DNA of 64,000 nt, taken from assembly GCF_014884385.1 (NCBI RefSeq), contig NZ_WKFH01000003.1, positions 496,001-560,000 of the forward strand. Direction: 5' to 3'. Positions 9,716 through 19,472 of the stretch are shown here, in pieces. Every line of letters starts with the position of its first letter. Position 1 is the stretch's first letter. The stretch comes from Phycobacter azelaicus (GTDB lineage: Bacteria > Pseudomonadota > Alphaproteobacteria > Rhodobacterales > Rhodobacteraceae). Made by a program: the position numbers and the translations under genes. Under the pieces are notes generated by a model. It did no database searches, had not been told where the DNA came from, and saw only the letters and a program-made list of their open reading frames with translations.

Positions 9716-11506
9716 ATGTCCGACTTCACTACACGGCCCGAGATCCGTGGCACCTTCGGGGCCGTGACCTCGACCCACTGGATTGCCTCGACCGTAGGCA
9801 TGAGCATTCTGGAAAAGGGAGGGAATGCCTTTGATGCAGCAGTGGCAACGGGGCTGACACTGCAGGTGGTCGAGCCGCATCTGAATGGTCCCGGCGGCGA
9901 TATGCCGGCCATCTTCCACTCAGCCAAGACCGGCAAGACGGAAGTGCTGTGCGCGCAAGGCCCTGCCCCTGCAGCGGCCACAATTGAGTACTATAAAGCG
10001 CAGGGCCTGACCCTGATACCCGGTTCAGGCCTGCTGGCCACAGTGGTGCCGGGTGCTTTTGACGGTTGGATGCTGATGCTGCGTGATCACGGATCGCTCA
10101 GCCTGCGCGAGGTGATGGCCCCTACGATTTCCTATGCGCGTGACGGACACCCCGTCTTGCCCCGTGTGGCAAACACCATCGCGGGACTCGCCGACTACTT
10201 TGCCGATGAATGGCCCAGCTCTGCCGCCGTCTGGACACCGGGCGGCCAGGCGCCCGAACCCAATGCACTGTTCAAGAACCCGGATCTGGCCGATACCTAT
10301 CAACGCCTTGTCGAGCTTGCAGAGACCGCAGGCGATAACCGTGAACAGCAGATCGACGCCGCACGTCATGAATGGCGCGAGGGGTTCGTCGCCGACGCCA
10401 TCTTCGACTACCTGCAGGACGCATATGTCATGGATGTGTCGGACAAGAAACACAGCGCCGTGCTTGCACCCGAGGATCTGAAGTCATGGCGCGCCACCTA
10501 TGAAGCTCCTCTGAGCTACGAATACGAAGGCTGGACCGTTCATAAGACCCATGCCTGGAGCCAAGGGCCCGTCATGCTACAGGGTCTTGCGATCCTCAAA
10601 GGGTTTGATCTGGGTGCGATGGACCCCTTTGGCGTGGAGTTCGTGCACACCGTGACCGAAGCGATGAAGCTGGCCTACGCCGACCGCGAAGCCTATTACG
10701 GCGATCCCGCTCAAAGCGAGATCCCGATGGATTATCTGTTGAGCGAGGAATACAACAGCGAGCGCCGCAAGCTGATCACGGACCAGGCCTCGACCGAGCA
10801 ACGCCCGGGGCGGGTGCCGGGGTTCGAGCATCTGGCCGACGCTTACATTGAACGTTCTGCGCGCGACTTCAACGTTGGGCCGGTTGCAGCGCAAGAGCCG
10901 ACCATGTCGCACCTGACCGAAAAGCGGGGCGACACCGTGCATCTTGATGTGATCGACCGCTGGGGTAACATGGTGGCCGCAACACCGTCCGGGGGCTGGC
11001 TGCAAAGCTCTCCGGTGATCCCCGGTCTTGGCTTTCCCCTGAATTCGAGGGCGCAGATGTTCTGGCTTGAAGAGGGCCTGCCAACTTCGCTGGCGCCGGG
11101 ACGCAGACCCCGCACTACGCTGACTCCCAGCCTGGCCGAAAAAGACGGCACCCAGCTGGTGTTTGGCACACCGGGCGGCGATCAGCAGGATCAGTGGCAG
11201 TTGATCTGGTTCCTGCGCTTTGTTCATTGGGGCATGGAACTTCAGCAATGTATGGATGCTCCCCTGTTCCATTCGATGCATTTCCAGGGTTCCTTCTTCC
11301 CGCGTGAAGTGCGCCCCGCCGAAATGATGGTCGAACCAGCCTTTGGCGAAGCAGTGATAGGCGAGCTGCGTGACCGCGGGCACAATGTCGTGGTGGCCGA
11401 TCCCTGGACCGTGGGGCGTCTGACCGCAGCCCTGCGCGAGCCGGACGGGATGCTGCGCGCCGCAGCAACCCCCCGTCTGATGCAAGCCTACGCGGTGGGC
11501 CGATGA
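9716..11506 (+). CDS. Gamma-glutamyltransferase-family Ntn-hydrolase, without signal peptide
   Basis: A 596-residue member of the gamma-glutamyltransferase family, which cleaves gamma-glutamyl bonds and matures by self-cleavage. The N-terminal GGNAFDAAVATGLTLQVVEPHLNGPGGD segment is split-typical; the candidate self-processing nucleophile is Thr407 in GDTVHLDV. Downstream PSGGW and the TTLTPSL and GTPGGD motifs match the small-subunit part. The N-terminus is polar, so the enzyme is predicted cytoplasmic, unlike most secreted bacterial GGTs. It follows a complete peptide-type importer and overlaps the DUF1028 gene by ATGA. Likely role: cytoplasmic hydrolysis of an imported gamma-glutamyl or related compound. 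Some relatives instead act as acylases, so the substrate is open. Confidence 0.88.
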   Translation: MSDFTTRPEIRGTFGAVTSTHWIASTVGMSILEKGGNAFDAAVATGLTLQVVEPHLNGPGGDMPAIFHSAKTGKTEVLCAQGPAPAAATIEYYKAQGLTLIPGSGLLATVVPGAFDGWMLMLRDHGSLSLREVMAPTISYARDGHPVLPRVANTIAGLADYFADEWPSSAAVWTPGGQAPEPNALFKNPDLADTYQRLVELAETAGDNREQQIDAARHEWREGFVADAIFDYLQDAYVMDVSDKKHSAVLAPEDLKSWRATYEAPLSYEYEGWTVHKTHAWSQGPVMLQGLAILKGFDLGAMDPFGVEFVHTVTEAMKLAYADREAYYGDPAQSEIPMDYLLSEEYNSERRKLITDQASTEQRPGRVPGFEHLADAYIERSARDFNVGPVAAQEPTMSHLTEKRGDTVHLDVIDRWGNMVAATPSGGWLQSSPVIPGLGFPLNSRAQMFWLEEGLPTSLAPGRRPRTTLTPSLAEKDGTQLVFGTPGGDQQDQWQLIWFLRFVHWGMELQQCMDAPLFHSMHFQGSFFPREVRPAEMMVEPAFGEAVIGELRDRGHNVVVADPWTVGRLTAALREPDGMLRAAATPRLMQAYAVGR

Positions 11507-12249
11507 CCTGGTCCGTGATAGCCCGCGATCCTGCGGATGGAGCAATCGGTTTGATTGTGGCCTCCCGTTTCTTTGCCTGCGGCGCGGCGGTCCCATTCGT
11601 AGGGCCGACCGTGGCCGTCGCCTCGCAGGCGTTCTGCAATCCGGTATGGGGCACCGAGGGGCGCGCACGTCTGGCAGCCGGTGAATCCGCCCAAGATGTG
11701 CTGGCCGATTTCGTCGCCCGCGATCAGGGGCAAGCCATACGTCAGGCTCATATGATGGATGCGCAAGGTCGTTTTGCTGCGCACACAGGCTGCGACTGCG
11801 TGAACTGGGCCGGGCATCTGATTGCAGATGATCACTCAGTTGCGGGAAACATGCTGACTGGGCCGCAGGTAATCGAAGCCACCTCTGAGGCCTATCAAAA
11901 GCACGCCAACCTGCCCTTTGCCGAGCGGCTCATCACCGCCATGCGAGCTGGCGAGGCCGCGGGGGGCGACAAACGCGGCCGCCAGGCAGCGGGCCTGATC
12001 ATTCACCGGGGCGAAGATCACGCCTGGCTGGACATTCGTGCTGACGACCACAGCGACCCACTGGAGGAATTGGCCCGTCTTTGGGATGTCGCGCAGGAAC
12101 GCTACGTGCATTTTGCCAGAGGCATGCCCGGACGCACCAATTTCTCGGGATTTCCCACACGCGAAGGAATAGATGCTGACATCGCAGATGCGGAGGCAAA
12201 ACGCATCGCGGAAGGGCGAGCCAGCCGATCTAAAGCGGTGGACAAGTGA
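11503..12249 (+). CDS. DUF1028 family protein
   Basis: A 248-residue DUF1028 protein, a family assigned an Ntn-hydrolase-like fold but without a proven reaction. The N-terminal TWSVIARDPADGAIGLIVASRFFACGA block and GPTVAVASQA segment are typical. It is translationally coupled to the gamma-glutamyltransferase-like gene (ATGA overlap), and the regulator follows. The repeated pairing of a hydrolase of the GGT type with DUF1028 in one operon suggests the two act on the same substrate, but this is inference. Confidence 0.88.
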   Translation: MTWSVIARDPADGAIGLIVASRFFACGAAVPFVGPTVAVASQAFCNPVWGTEGRARLAAGESAQDVLADFVARDQGQAIRQAHMMDAQGRFAAHTGCDCVNWAGHLIADDHSVAGNMLTGPQVIEATSEAYQKHANLPFAERLITAMRAGEAAGGDKRGRQAAGLIIHRGEDHAWLDIRADDHSDPLEELARLWDVAQERYVHFARGMPGRTNFSGFPTREGIDADIADAEAKRIAEGRASRSKAVDK

Positions 12250-12341
12250 TGCCCGCAGCGCGTATCCCTCATGGCGCGCTGCATCCACCTCATGGCATTT
12301 TTGCGCGTGATCACAAGATCCACACGAGTAATATCCCAAAC

Positions 12342-13082
12342 ATGTCGTCTTCACTTCGTTCCGCACCCATAGAACCCATCAAACAGAAGGTTCTTGAGCT
12401 GATTAAATCAGGCAGCCTTCCCGCTGACGGAAAATTGCCGACCGAGCGGGTTCTTTCCGAGAATTTCGATGTCAGTCGCAGGTCTGTTCGTCTGGCCCTC
12501 GACAGCCTTGAACAGCAGGGACTTGTCTGGCGCAAACAGGGCAAAGGCACCTTCGCCGGACAGCCTGCAGACCCAACGGCAGACCTGGCGGCCAAGATCG
12601 CCGGAGAAACCAATGCGCTTCAAGTGATGGAGGCGCGTCTGTGCATCGAGCCGGAGCTCGCCGCCCTCTGCGCCCGCCGCATGGGCCCGGATGAGCTTGC
12701 CCGACTGCGCAGGCTTGCGCAGCGCCAGTTTGAATCGAGCGGCCCCGAAGCGATCGAACTTTGGGATGGCGCGTTTCACCGCCTGATCGCGCAATGCGCC
12801 CGCAACCGCCCCTTGCTGACGGCCTTTGCCCTGCTGGACAAGATACGTGAAAACCCCGACTGGATCCGGATCCGGGCCAGGGCCCGAAGCGAACCATCGC
12901 TGGAAGTGTCCAACTGCGAGCACATCACCATTATCGAAGCGATTGCGGCAGGTGACCCTGACCTCGCACGCACGGCCATGCGGGACCACCTGACAACGCG
13001 GTTTGATGCGCTAAGAGATGAAATGGGCCCATCCGACAGCAGCTGGGAAACAGAGCTGATCGATCTGGACAACGGCAAATAG
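12342..13082 (+). CDS. GntR-family transcriptional regulator, FCD (FadR-like) type
   Basis: The winged helix-turn-helix lies near the N-terminus (LPTERVLSENFDVSRRSVRLALDSLEQQGLV), followed by an all-helical FCD ligand domain with the metal-site pattern WDGAFHRLI and the NCEHITIIEAI and DHLTTRF histidines. The start is uncertain: ATG 12342 gives a 246-residue protein of normal architecture, while ATG 12249 overlaps the DUF1028 stop (TGATG) and adds 31 residues without recognisable features. Probably a ligand-responsive repressor of this cluster; the inverted repeat at 4014-4032 is a plausible target. Confidence 0.85.
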   Translation: MSSSLRSAPIEPIKQKVLELIKSGSLPADGKLPTERVLSENFDVSRRSVRLALDSLEQQGLVWRKQGKGTFAGQPADPTADLAAKIAGETNALQVMEARLCIEPELAALCARRMGPDELARLRRLAQRQFESSGPEAIELWDGAFHRLIAQCARNRPLLTAFALLDKIRENPDWIRIRARARSEPSLEVSNCEHITIIEAIAAGDPDLARTAMRDHLTTRFDALRDEMGPSDSSWETELIDLDNGK

Positions 13083-13120
13083 CTGGCGCCTTGAACAGAT
13101 GCAATAAGGACAACCCGAGT

Positions 13121-14068
13121 ATGCTCCATGAACTCAACGCCTCCCCGGAGACCTGCCACTGGGGTTTTTTCGACGCGCAACACCCACCCGCCATGACTAT
13201 AAACAGTGGCGAGGAGGTGGTGATCAATACGGTCTCTGGCGGGCCGGACATGCTACCGGGTGGCAGTTTCCACGTGCCGAGCGAGCTGCTCGACATCCAC
13301 GCCGCCGGGCTGCCGGGGATGCCGGGGCACATTCTGACCGGACCTGTGGCCGTAGAAGGGGCGATGCCCGGCGATGTGCTTCAGGTCGATGTTCTTGACA
13401 TTCAGCTGCGACAGGATTGGGGCTACAACATGGTCCGCCCCCTAGCGGGAACCCTGCCGCTGGAGTTTCCAAACCGGGTAAAGACCATTCTGCCGCTCGA
13501 CGCGACACGTCAGGTGGCGCAATTGCCCTGGGGCAAGGCGTTGCCGCTCAACCCTTTCTTTGGCGTGATGGGGGTTGCACCGCCGCCGGAGTGGGGGCGT
13601 ATCTCGACAATCGAGCCCCGCAGCCACGGCGGCAACATCGACAACAAGGAACTCACGGCGGGCAGCACCCTTTATCTGCCGGTCTACACTGAGGGCGCGC
13701 TGTTTTCGTGTGGCGACGGCCATGCGGCACAGGGCGATGGCGAGGTCTGCATCACGGCTATCGAGACCGCCTTGCAGGGCCGTTTTCGGCTGACCCTGCG
13801 CCGGGATATCGCTTTGGACTACCCCCAGGCCGAAACACCTACGCACTATATCACCATGGGGATGCATCCCTCCTTGGATGTCTGCGCTGAAATGGCCCTT
13901 CGTCAAATGATCACAGTAGCATGCGCCCGTCTCGGCATCAGCAGGGAAGAAGCCTATATGCTGTGCAGCCTAGCTGGCGATCTTCGTATTACCCAGACGG
14001 TCAATCGTGAGAAAGGCGTGCACATGATGATGCCAAAGGCACAACTGGTACGCGCCTCGGATCATTAA
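13121..14068 (+). CDS. Acetamidase/formamidase family hydrolase
   Basis: A 315-residue member of the FmdA/AmdA family, which hydrolyses short amides to acid and ammonia. Visible family blocks are GPVAVEGAMPGDVLQVDVLD, PRSHGGNIDNKEL and LFSCGDGHAAQGDGEV, with the conserved His and Asp residues. ATG 13121 follows AAGGA at 10 bases; a TTG at 13091 would add ten residues. As the last gene of the importer cluster it could remove an amide group from the imported compound and release ammonia. A dedicated substrate is not indicated by sequence. Confidence 0.87.
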   Translation: MLHELNASPETCHWGFFDAQHPPAMTINSGEEVVINTVSGGPDMLPGGSFHVPSELLDIHAAGLPGMPGHILTGPVAVEGAMPGDVLQVDVLDIQLRQDWGYNMVRPLAGTLPLEFPNRVKTILPLDATRQVAQLPWGKALPLNPFFGVMGVAPPPEWGRISTIEPRSHGGNIDNKELTAGSTLYLPVYTEGALFSCGDGHAAQGDGEVCITAIETALQGRFRLTLRRDIALDYPQAETPTHYITMGMHPSLDVCAEMALRQMITVACARLGISREEAYMLCSLAGDLRITQTVNREKGVHMMMPKAQLVRASDH

Positions 14069-14679
14069 GTTCTATGTGACAGCCAAGGGGCGACCGTATT
14101 GACTTGGGGCGTCCGCAAATATGAGGCCTCAACAATCGGCGAATGAACCTGCCTGATCTATCCTTCCTTGCGGATTCCCGATGGCGCATGCTGAAACAAT
14201 ACTCCAGAAGTGACAACGCACACCACACGATGGTGACGGGGTTGGCTGCAGAGGGCGAAAAAATAGGGGCGGATATGATCCCCGGTCGTCAGCATCTTTG
14301 TGAAATATGAGCCGGGCAGCGGTCACAACCGCCCGGGAATTTACTCTGCACAGCGGCCAGGCACCTAGCCGTTTTTCCAAATCAAGCACATCACCAACCG
14401 CAACAGGGTCCTCGGCAACTGATCCTTGTCCTGCGATTTCGGATTTGGGGATGGACGATCACATTGGGACAAACGGCTTCATCGACGCGACATCTCCCGA
14501 GCGACTAGCCAAACGCCTAACCAAGGGCCGTGAATCCTGTTCCCTGGTCAGCTGGCTTGCAGCTCAGCGGGATACGAGTGTTACGTATCATTGACGCGAC
14601 CCTCGGGTGTTGCTGGGCTGCCGGGATCAGGTTGCCTTGATGGGCCAAGAAATAGGTGCTGGCCCCTCCGAGGCAGGAT
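14069..14679 (+). other. Intergenic region without convincing gene
   Basis: Two open frames are present, one plus (14307-14594) and one minus (14129-14389). Neither has a ribosome binding site or a recognised motif. The minus frame has a fairly protein-like composition (LDLEKRLGAWPL) and could be a decayed gene, but I cannot name it. No RNA gene or clear terminator was seen. Confidence 0.4.
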
Positions 14680-15735
14680 TTAATCCTGCGCGACCAGGCT
14701 GAACGTCCACAGGTTGTCGCTCTGCGCCACCAGGCCACTACGCTCGCCCGCCAGCTTTCCTTCGTTCAGGAGCTGCTGCAGATCTGCGCCAACATCAGGA
14801 CTGTAGATGTGATAAAGGTGCCCGGTCGGGCTATTGCCCGGCAGATCACTGAGATCGATCACCTCTACGCCCTTGATCCTGGAAACATCATTTCCCGCTT
14901 CGCCAAGCCTAGGATACCCATGAACCTGCCTGGAAAGGGCAAGCGGTTTGTCACCGGACGCGACATAGACGGTAAGGCTGTCCACGATGGGTTCGATGCG
15001 GGGCAGCATTCGGGCGAAAATGTCGAAATCCATATCCGGGGCCAGGAGCACGACATGCCCCAGCCGGATATCGGGCTGCCTGCTGGCAACCTCGTAGAGC
15101 GCCAGCACCACGCCACGCGCACCAAGACTGTGCCCGACCACATCAACATTCATTGTTCCAAAACGCTGTTCCAGCTTGATGATCGTGTCAGCCAGATCGG
15201 GTACGCTCCAGTAAAGGTCTGCCTCGTCATGGGTATAGAAGGCAGCAGATCCATCCGAGGGCCAACTGAACCAAAGGAACCGCCCCTCCAGCTCTGCGTT
15301 CTGCTGTAAAAGCGCCGCGCGTCGGCAGCCTTTCTCAAAGCTGATATAATAGCCGTGAACGTAGATCGCTGGGCCACGCGCTCCCGCACTCGCCTCAAGC
15401 CCGTCAAGAACGGCGGCGGGCTCCATTTCCCGGACATTCTTTACGCGTAGCAATTCTTCGCGCATGAATGCCGGTGTTACCTCAGCAAGAGGGGACAGAA
15501 CGCCGAGGTCAACTTTGCCAACCTCGCAATGCCCTGCCTTGAGGTCGCTCCTTTCATCACCATAGGTTTCACCCGACTCAGCCGAGCCTGTTCTGTTTCG
15601 CAAGGTGACATAGGGAAACTCCATGGCCCGAGCCTCCGTTTGCGCCGCGGAAGGCATGGGGAGTGCGCATATCGAAGCGAATAGAACGAGGAACATGCCA
15701 ACAGAGCGGACAAGAGCGAATAGTGTGATTTTCAT
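14680..15735 (-). CDS. Secreted alpha/beta hydrolase, DUF900 type
   Basis: A 351-residue protein with a signal peptide (ALVRSVGMFLVLFASICALP, cleavage near SAAQT). The DUF900 alpha/beta-hydrolase pattern is present: AIYVHGYYISFEKG as the oxyanion-region strand, and nucleophile elbow GHSLGARG, followed by HVVLLAPDMDFDIF. A C-terminal HLYHIYSPDV segment may supply the catalytic histidine. The start at 15735 puts the signal peptide at the N-terminus; an upstream in-frame start adds 15 polar residues. It probably acts in the periplasm as an esterase or lipase of unknown substrate. It stands alone, divergent from the next gene. Confidence 0.82.
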   Translation of the reverse strand: MKITLFALVRSVGMFLVLFASICALPMPSAAQTEARAMEFPYVTLRNRTGSAESGETYGDERSDLKAGHCEVGKVDLGVLSPLAEVTPAFMREELLRVKNVREMEPAAVLDGLEASAGARGPAIYVHGYYISFEKGCRRAALLQQNAELEGRFLWFSWPSDGSAAFYTHDEADLYWSVPDLADTIIKLEQRFGTMNVDVVGHSLGARGVVLALYEVASRQPDIRLGHVVLLAPDMDFDIFARMLPRIEPIVDSLTVYVASGDKPLALSRQVHGYPRLGEAGNDVSRIKGVEVIDLSDLPGNSPTGHLYHIYSPDVGADLQQLLNEGKLAGERSGLVAQSDNLWTFSLVAQD

Positions 15736-15992
15736 ACCTGGTGTTTCAATCCGTGAACGGTCGACGCTGCACAAATGCACGCGCTGCGGGTTGCATGAAT
15801 GGACTATGCATCTTTCCGTCAGGCAATGAAATGGGTTGCACCGCAGTACAACATTGCGAAGACTGCAAAAAAATGCGGCTCACACCGGTCCGGAGCAAAG
15901 AGCAAAGCGAGGCATGCACACCCTTGGCGGTGTCGCGCAGCCGGATCCAAGACCACGTTTCACACAGCTAGTTCAGGAAATTTGAGGATAGA

Positions 15993-17669
15993 ATGATCAA
16001 TCGGTACTTGGCAAAAACAATCGGCCCAGTCTCCGTCCCCTGCCTTCTGCTTGGTCTGTTGTTCTTTGCGGCCTCTCTGACCCCGTCACTGCTCCCCCGT
16101 GGCCCGGACCTGCAAGGCATACTCGGAGGGTTGGTCACCGCGATCGGATACCTGATCGGGCAGATTATCGCGCTAGGCTGGCAGGCGGCCGATCTGCCGC
16201 GCCTGTCGGGACGCCCTGCAAAGGTGCTGGTTGCGCTGATCTCGATCCCGCTCTTTGCATTCTATTTCTGGGTCTTTGGCTCCAGTCTCAGCTGGCAGAA
16301 TGACATACGGCAAAAGATGGGCATGGAGCCCGCGGATGCGCTCCATCTCGCGACACTCCTGCCGCTTGCCATTGCGACCTTCGCAGTGGCCTTCGCTATG
16401 GGCCGACTTGTCGCTTCGCTGTTCCGCCTGATCAGAGCGCGGTTCTATCGCATCATGCCCCCACGGCGCGCAAATGTTCTTGGCGTTGTTGCGGTGATAT
16501 TGATACTGTTTATCGTCTCCCGCGACGGGATCTTTGACCGCGTAGTGACCGGCCTCGACGAAAGCTATGAAGCTGCGCAGGAGTTGTTTCAGGACGCCCC
16601 CGCGCGACCGACCACCGCCCGTATGACAGGGAGCGCGACCTCGCTGATCGACTGGACAGCGATGGGCAAATACGGCCGTGAATTCGTGACCTCGGGCCCC
16701 GACGCGCAAGACATCACGGCCTTCACCGGAAAGCCCGCATTGGACCCGATCCGCGTCTATGTCGGGCGTGCCAATGGCGATACTCCGCGCGAACGGGCGG
16801 AACTCGCACTGGCAGAGCTGATCCGGCAAGGGGCCTTCGAACGCGAGGTTCTCATTGTCGCAAGCCCTACAGGCACAGGCTGGATTGATCCTGGTCTGCA
16901 GGACCCTGTCGAATACATGCACGGCGGGGACATCGCGACAGTCGTCGCGCAGTATTCCTATCTTCAGTCCCCCCTCGCCCTGATCCTTGAGACAAACACC
17001 GGACTGGAGCAGGCAACCGCATTGCAGGACGTTGTTCATGGCTACTGGAAGACACTGCCCAGTGATGACCGACCCCGCTTTTACGTCAACGGACTCAGCC
17101 TCGGAGCCTGGTCCTCGATGCACGCGACGAATATGTTCCGATTGCTCGACGATCCCATCGACGGAGCGTTTTGGGCCGGACCGCCCTTCTCGTCCGACTT
17201 CTGGAACTACGTTCAAAAACGCCGCACTCCCGGCTCACCCTGGGTTCAGCCGACCATCGGAGACGGGTCCTTGATCCGCTACGCGTCACACACGGCTAAT
17301 GGTTCCAAGGCTGCGTCAGACTGGGGTGCCATGCGGATCATGTTCTTGCAGTACTCCAGCGATCCGGTCGTCTTTTACGATCCTTATTCGCTGTGGCGCG
17401 CACCACCCTGGATGAACGATCCGCCGGCCGCGGACGTGTCAGACGACCTCGTTTTCATCCCGATTGTGACACAATTTCAACTGGCGCTCGATCTTGCATT
17501 GTCCTTCGGTGCGCCGCCCGGCCACGGACATGCCTATCATGCACAGGACTATATCGCGCCCTGGGTTGAGGTGACCGCCCCTGAAGGATGGTCACCGCAA
17601 GACACGGAGCAACTGAAAGCGCATTGCAACTTGGGATACCAAATGGGCTGCGCCAACAGCCAGCGCTGA
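15993..17669 (+). CDS. Membrane alpha/beta-hydrolase (Abhydrolase_9 / DUF2319 type)
   Basis: A 558-residue protein with an N-terminal membrane part of about four to five segments (residues 10-175) followed by a soluble hydrolase domain. The N-terminal FFAASLTPSLLPRGP block and the nucleophile-like GLSLGAWSS sequence fit the two-part alpha/beta-hydrolase family formerly called DUF2319. A FWAGPPFSS segment and a late GHGHAYH histidine are also visible. ATG 15993 follows GAGGA. The substrate is unknown, and no neighbour suggests a pathway. Confidence 0.83.
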   Translation: MINRYLAKTIGPVSVPCLLLGLLFFAASLTPSLLPRGPDLQGILGGLVTAIGYLIGQIIALGWQAADLPRLSGRPAKVLVALISIPLFAFYFWVFGSSLSWQNDIRQKMGMEPADALHLATLLPLAIATFAVAFAMGRLVASLFRLIRARFYRIMPPRRANVLGVVAVILILFIVSRDGIFDRVVTGLDESYEAAQELFQDAPARPTTARMTGSATSLIDWTAMGKYGREFVTSGPDAQDITAFTGKPALDPIRVYVGRANGDTPRERAELALAELIRQGAFEREVLIVASPTGTGWIDPGLQDPVEYMHGGDIATVVAQYSYLQSPLALILETNTGLEQATALQDVVHGYWKTLPSDDRPRFYVNGLSLGAWSSMHATNMFRLLDDPIDGAFWAGPPFSSDFWNYVQKRRTPGSPWVQPTIGDGSLIRYASHTANGSKAASDWGAMRIMFLQYSSDPVVFYDPYSLWRAPPWMNDPPAADVSDDLVFIPIVTQFQLALDLALSFGAPPGHGHAYHAQDYIAPWVEVTAPEGWSPQDTEQLKAHCNLGYQMGCANSQR

Positions 17670-17726
17670 TCGACACGCAACACCGCACCTCATCTGGCTT
17701 AAATAAGGAGTGGGTTTAGAATGTAT

Positions 17727-17754
17727 GGAACGGGCCCGACACCGCGCCCGTTCC
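17727..17754. terminator. Hairpin between convergent genes, likely bidirectional terminator
   Basis: GGAACGGGC at 17727-17735 pairs perfectly with GCCCGTTCC at 17746-17754 over a 10-base loop. It lies between the 3' ends of the plus-strand hydrolase and the minus-strand BCCT transporter. U-runs are weak on both sides. Confidence 0.6.
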
Positions 17755-17765
17755 TGGCTAGAATT

Positions 17766-19433
17766 TCAGATATGCTTATGCTCTTGCATCAGACCTTTGA
17801 AGATGCACCAACACATCACCAGCAGTACAACGGTGAAAGGCAAGCCGGTTGATATGACCATCGCCTGCAACGAGCCGAGCCCGCCGCCGATCAGCAGTAC
17901 GATGGCCACCAGGCCCTCAAAGGTGCACCAGAATACGCGCTGTGGCACCGGCGCATCGATTTTGCCACCGGCGGTGATCGTGTCGATCACAAGGCTGCCG
18001 GAGTCCGAGGATGTGACGAAGAAAACAATCACCAGCACGATACCGACGGTTGACGTAATCGCGGCCAGAGGAAGCCCATCCAGCATTGCAAACAAGGACA
18101 ATTCCGGTTTGTAGGCGTCGATCACATTGGCCTTCACCGCGCTGGCATCGACATTTGCGATCATGTCGTTGATTGCGGTGCCACCAAAAACGGCCATCCA
18201 GAAGATGCAGACCACAGATGGTATGATTAGCACGCAGGTGATGAACTCGCGGACAGTGCGGCCACGCGACACACGAGCGATGAACATGCCGACGAAAGGC
18301 GACCAGGAAATCCACCACGCCCAGTAGAACGCAGTCCAGCCTTCGCGATAGCCATCATCCTCGCGGCCAAAGGGGTTGGAGAGCGGGATCAACTCCTGCG
18401 CATAGGCCGCAAGCGTCTTGCCGAAATCGACAAAGATCCCAACTGCGCCGGCTGTGAATAGCACAAAGAGCAGCAGCGCGATGGCCACGATCATATTGAT
18501 CTCGGACAGGACCTTCACCCCGCCATCAAGACCCCGCAGCACAGATACCAGCGCAACAGCCGTGATGCCAATGATAAGGATGACCTGAACGGTTACGTTG
18601 CTCGGGATGCCGTAGACATACTCCAGACCTGCATTCGCCTGTTGTGCCCCCAGACCCAGCGAGGTCGCAAGTCCGAAGAGTGTCGCAAAGACCGCAACGA
18701 TATCGATCGTGTGACCCCACCAACCCCAGACACGTTCCCCGAGGATCGGGTAAAAGGCCGAACGGATCGAAAGCGGCAGCCCCTTGTTGTAGCTGAAAAG
18801 TGCAAGGGCAAGTGCGACGATCGCGTAGATCGCCCAAGGATGCAGCGCCCAGTGATAGGAGGTCGCCGCAAGCGCCATTCGCCGGGCGGCATCCACATTC
18901 TCCGGTATCAGGGCACCATCTTCGGTGAACGGGCGCACAGCCCCCAATGGTTCATCCCCCCAAGGGGTGCCAAAGTAATAGGCCGGTTCCAGGACGCCAA
19001 AGAACATAAGCCCGATACCCATACCGGCAGCAAAGAGCATCGCGAACCAGCCCGCATAACCGTAATCCGGTGTCGCCTCAGCGCCGCCCAAACGGACCGA
19101 ACCGTAGGGCGAAACGACAAGAACAAGGCAGAATAGAACAAAGATATTCGCGGCCGACAGGAAGAACCCGTCAAATGTTGATGTCAGTGTCGGGCGCAAC
19201 CAACCAAAGAAATCGGCCGCTTGCTGCGGGGCAAGCAGCGCATAGATCACGAAAACCACTACACTCAGACCCGAAATCAGAAAAACCGGATTGTGAATGT
19301 CGAGGCCGACCGGCCCGATCTGCGTTTCGATATTGTCCTGACCGATTTCGTAATCGGTGTCGATAAGTTCCGAAGCGCCCTCGGGCGCCGGTATCCCTGT
19401 GGTTTCGTCTATGTCGGTGTTATCGGACATCAT
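17766..19433 (-). CDS. BCCT-family betaine/carnitine/choline transporter
   Basis: A 555-residue secondary transporter with about twelve membrane segments. The family signature GMGIGLMFFGVLEP and the tryptophan-rich substrate box WAWWISWSPFVGMFIARVSRGRT are intact. The 50-residue acidic N-terminal tail (DNTDIDETTG onward) and short C-terminus suggest no long osmosensory tail like that of BetP. Likely substrates are glycine betaine, choline or related quaternary compounds, including DMSP in marine roseobacters. GGGGGAG precedes two tandem ATG codons (19433 and 19430). A stress-protein gene lies 39 bases upstream on the same strand. Confidence 0.93.
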   Translation of the reverse strand: MMSDNTDIDETTGIPAPEGASELIDTDYEIGQDNIETQIGPVGLDIHNPVFLISGLSVVVFVIYALLAPQQAADFFGWLRPTLTSTFDGFFLSAANIFVLFCLVLVVSPYGSVRLGGAEATPDYGYAGWFAMLFAAGMGIGLMFFGVLEPAYYFGTPWGDEPLGAVRPFTEDGALIPENVDAARRMALAATSYHWALHPWAIYAIVALALALFSYNKGLPLSIRSAFYPILGERVWGWWGHTIDIVAVFATLFGLATSLGLGAQQANAGLEYVYGIPSNVTVQVILIIGITAVALVSVLRGLDGGVKVLSEINMIVAIALLLFVLFTAGAVGIFVDFGKTLAAYAQELIPLSNPFGREDDGYREGWTAFYWAWWISWSPFVGMFIARVSRGRTVREFITCVLIIPSVVCIFWMAVFGGTAINDMIANVDASAVKANVIDAYKPELSLFAMLDGLPLAAITSTVGIVLVIVFFVTSSDSGSLVIDTITAGGKIDAPVPQRVFWCTFEGLVAIVLLIGGGLGSLQAMVISTGLPFTVVLLVMCWCIFKGLMQEHKHI

Positions 19434-19472
19434 TAGACTCCCCCTGTCATTTTTGAAGTTCGGTGCGGCGCG

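Noticed and set aside
14307..14594. Possible 95-residue gene between the acetamidase and the DUF900 hydrolase
   Set aside because: No ribosome binding site, no recognisable motif, Ser/Thr-rich low-information sequence.
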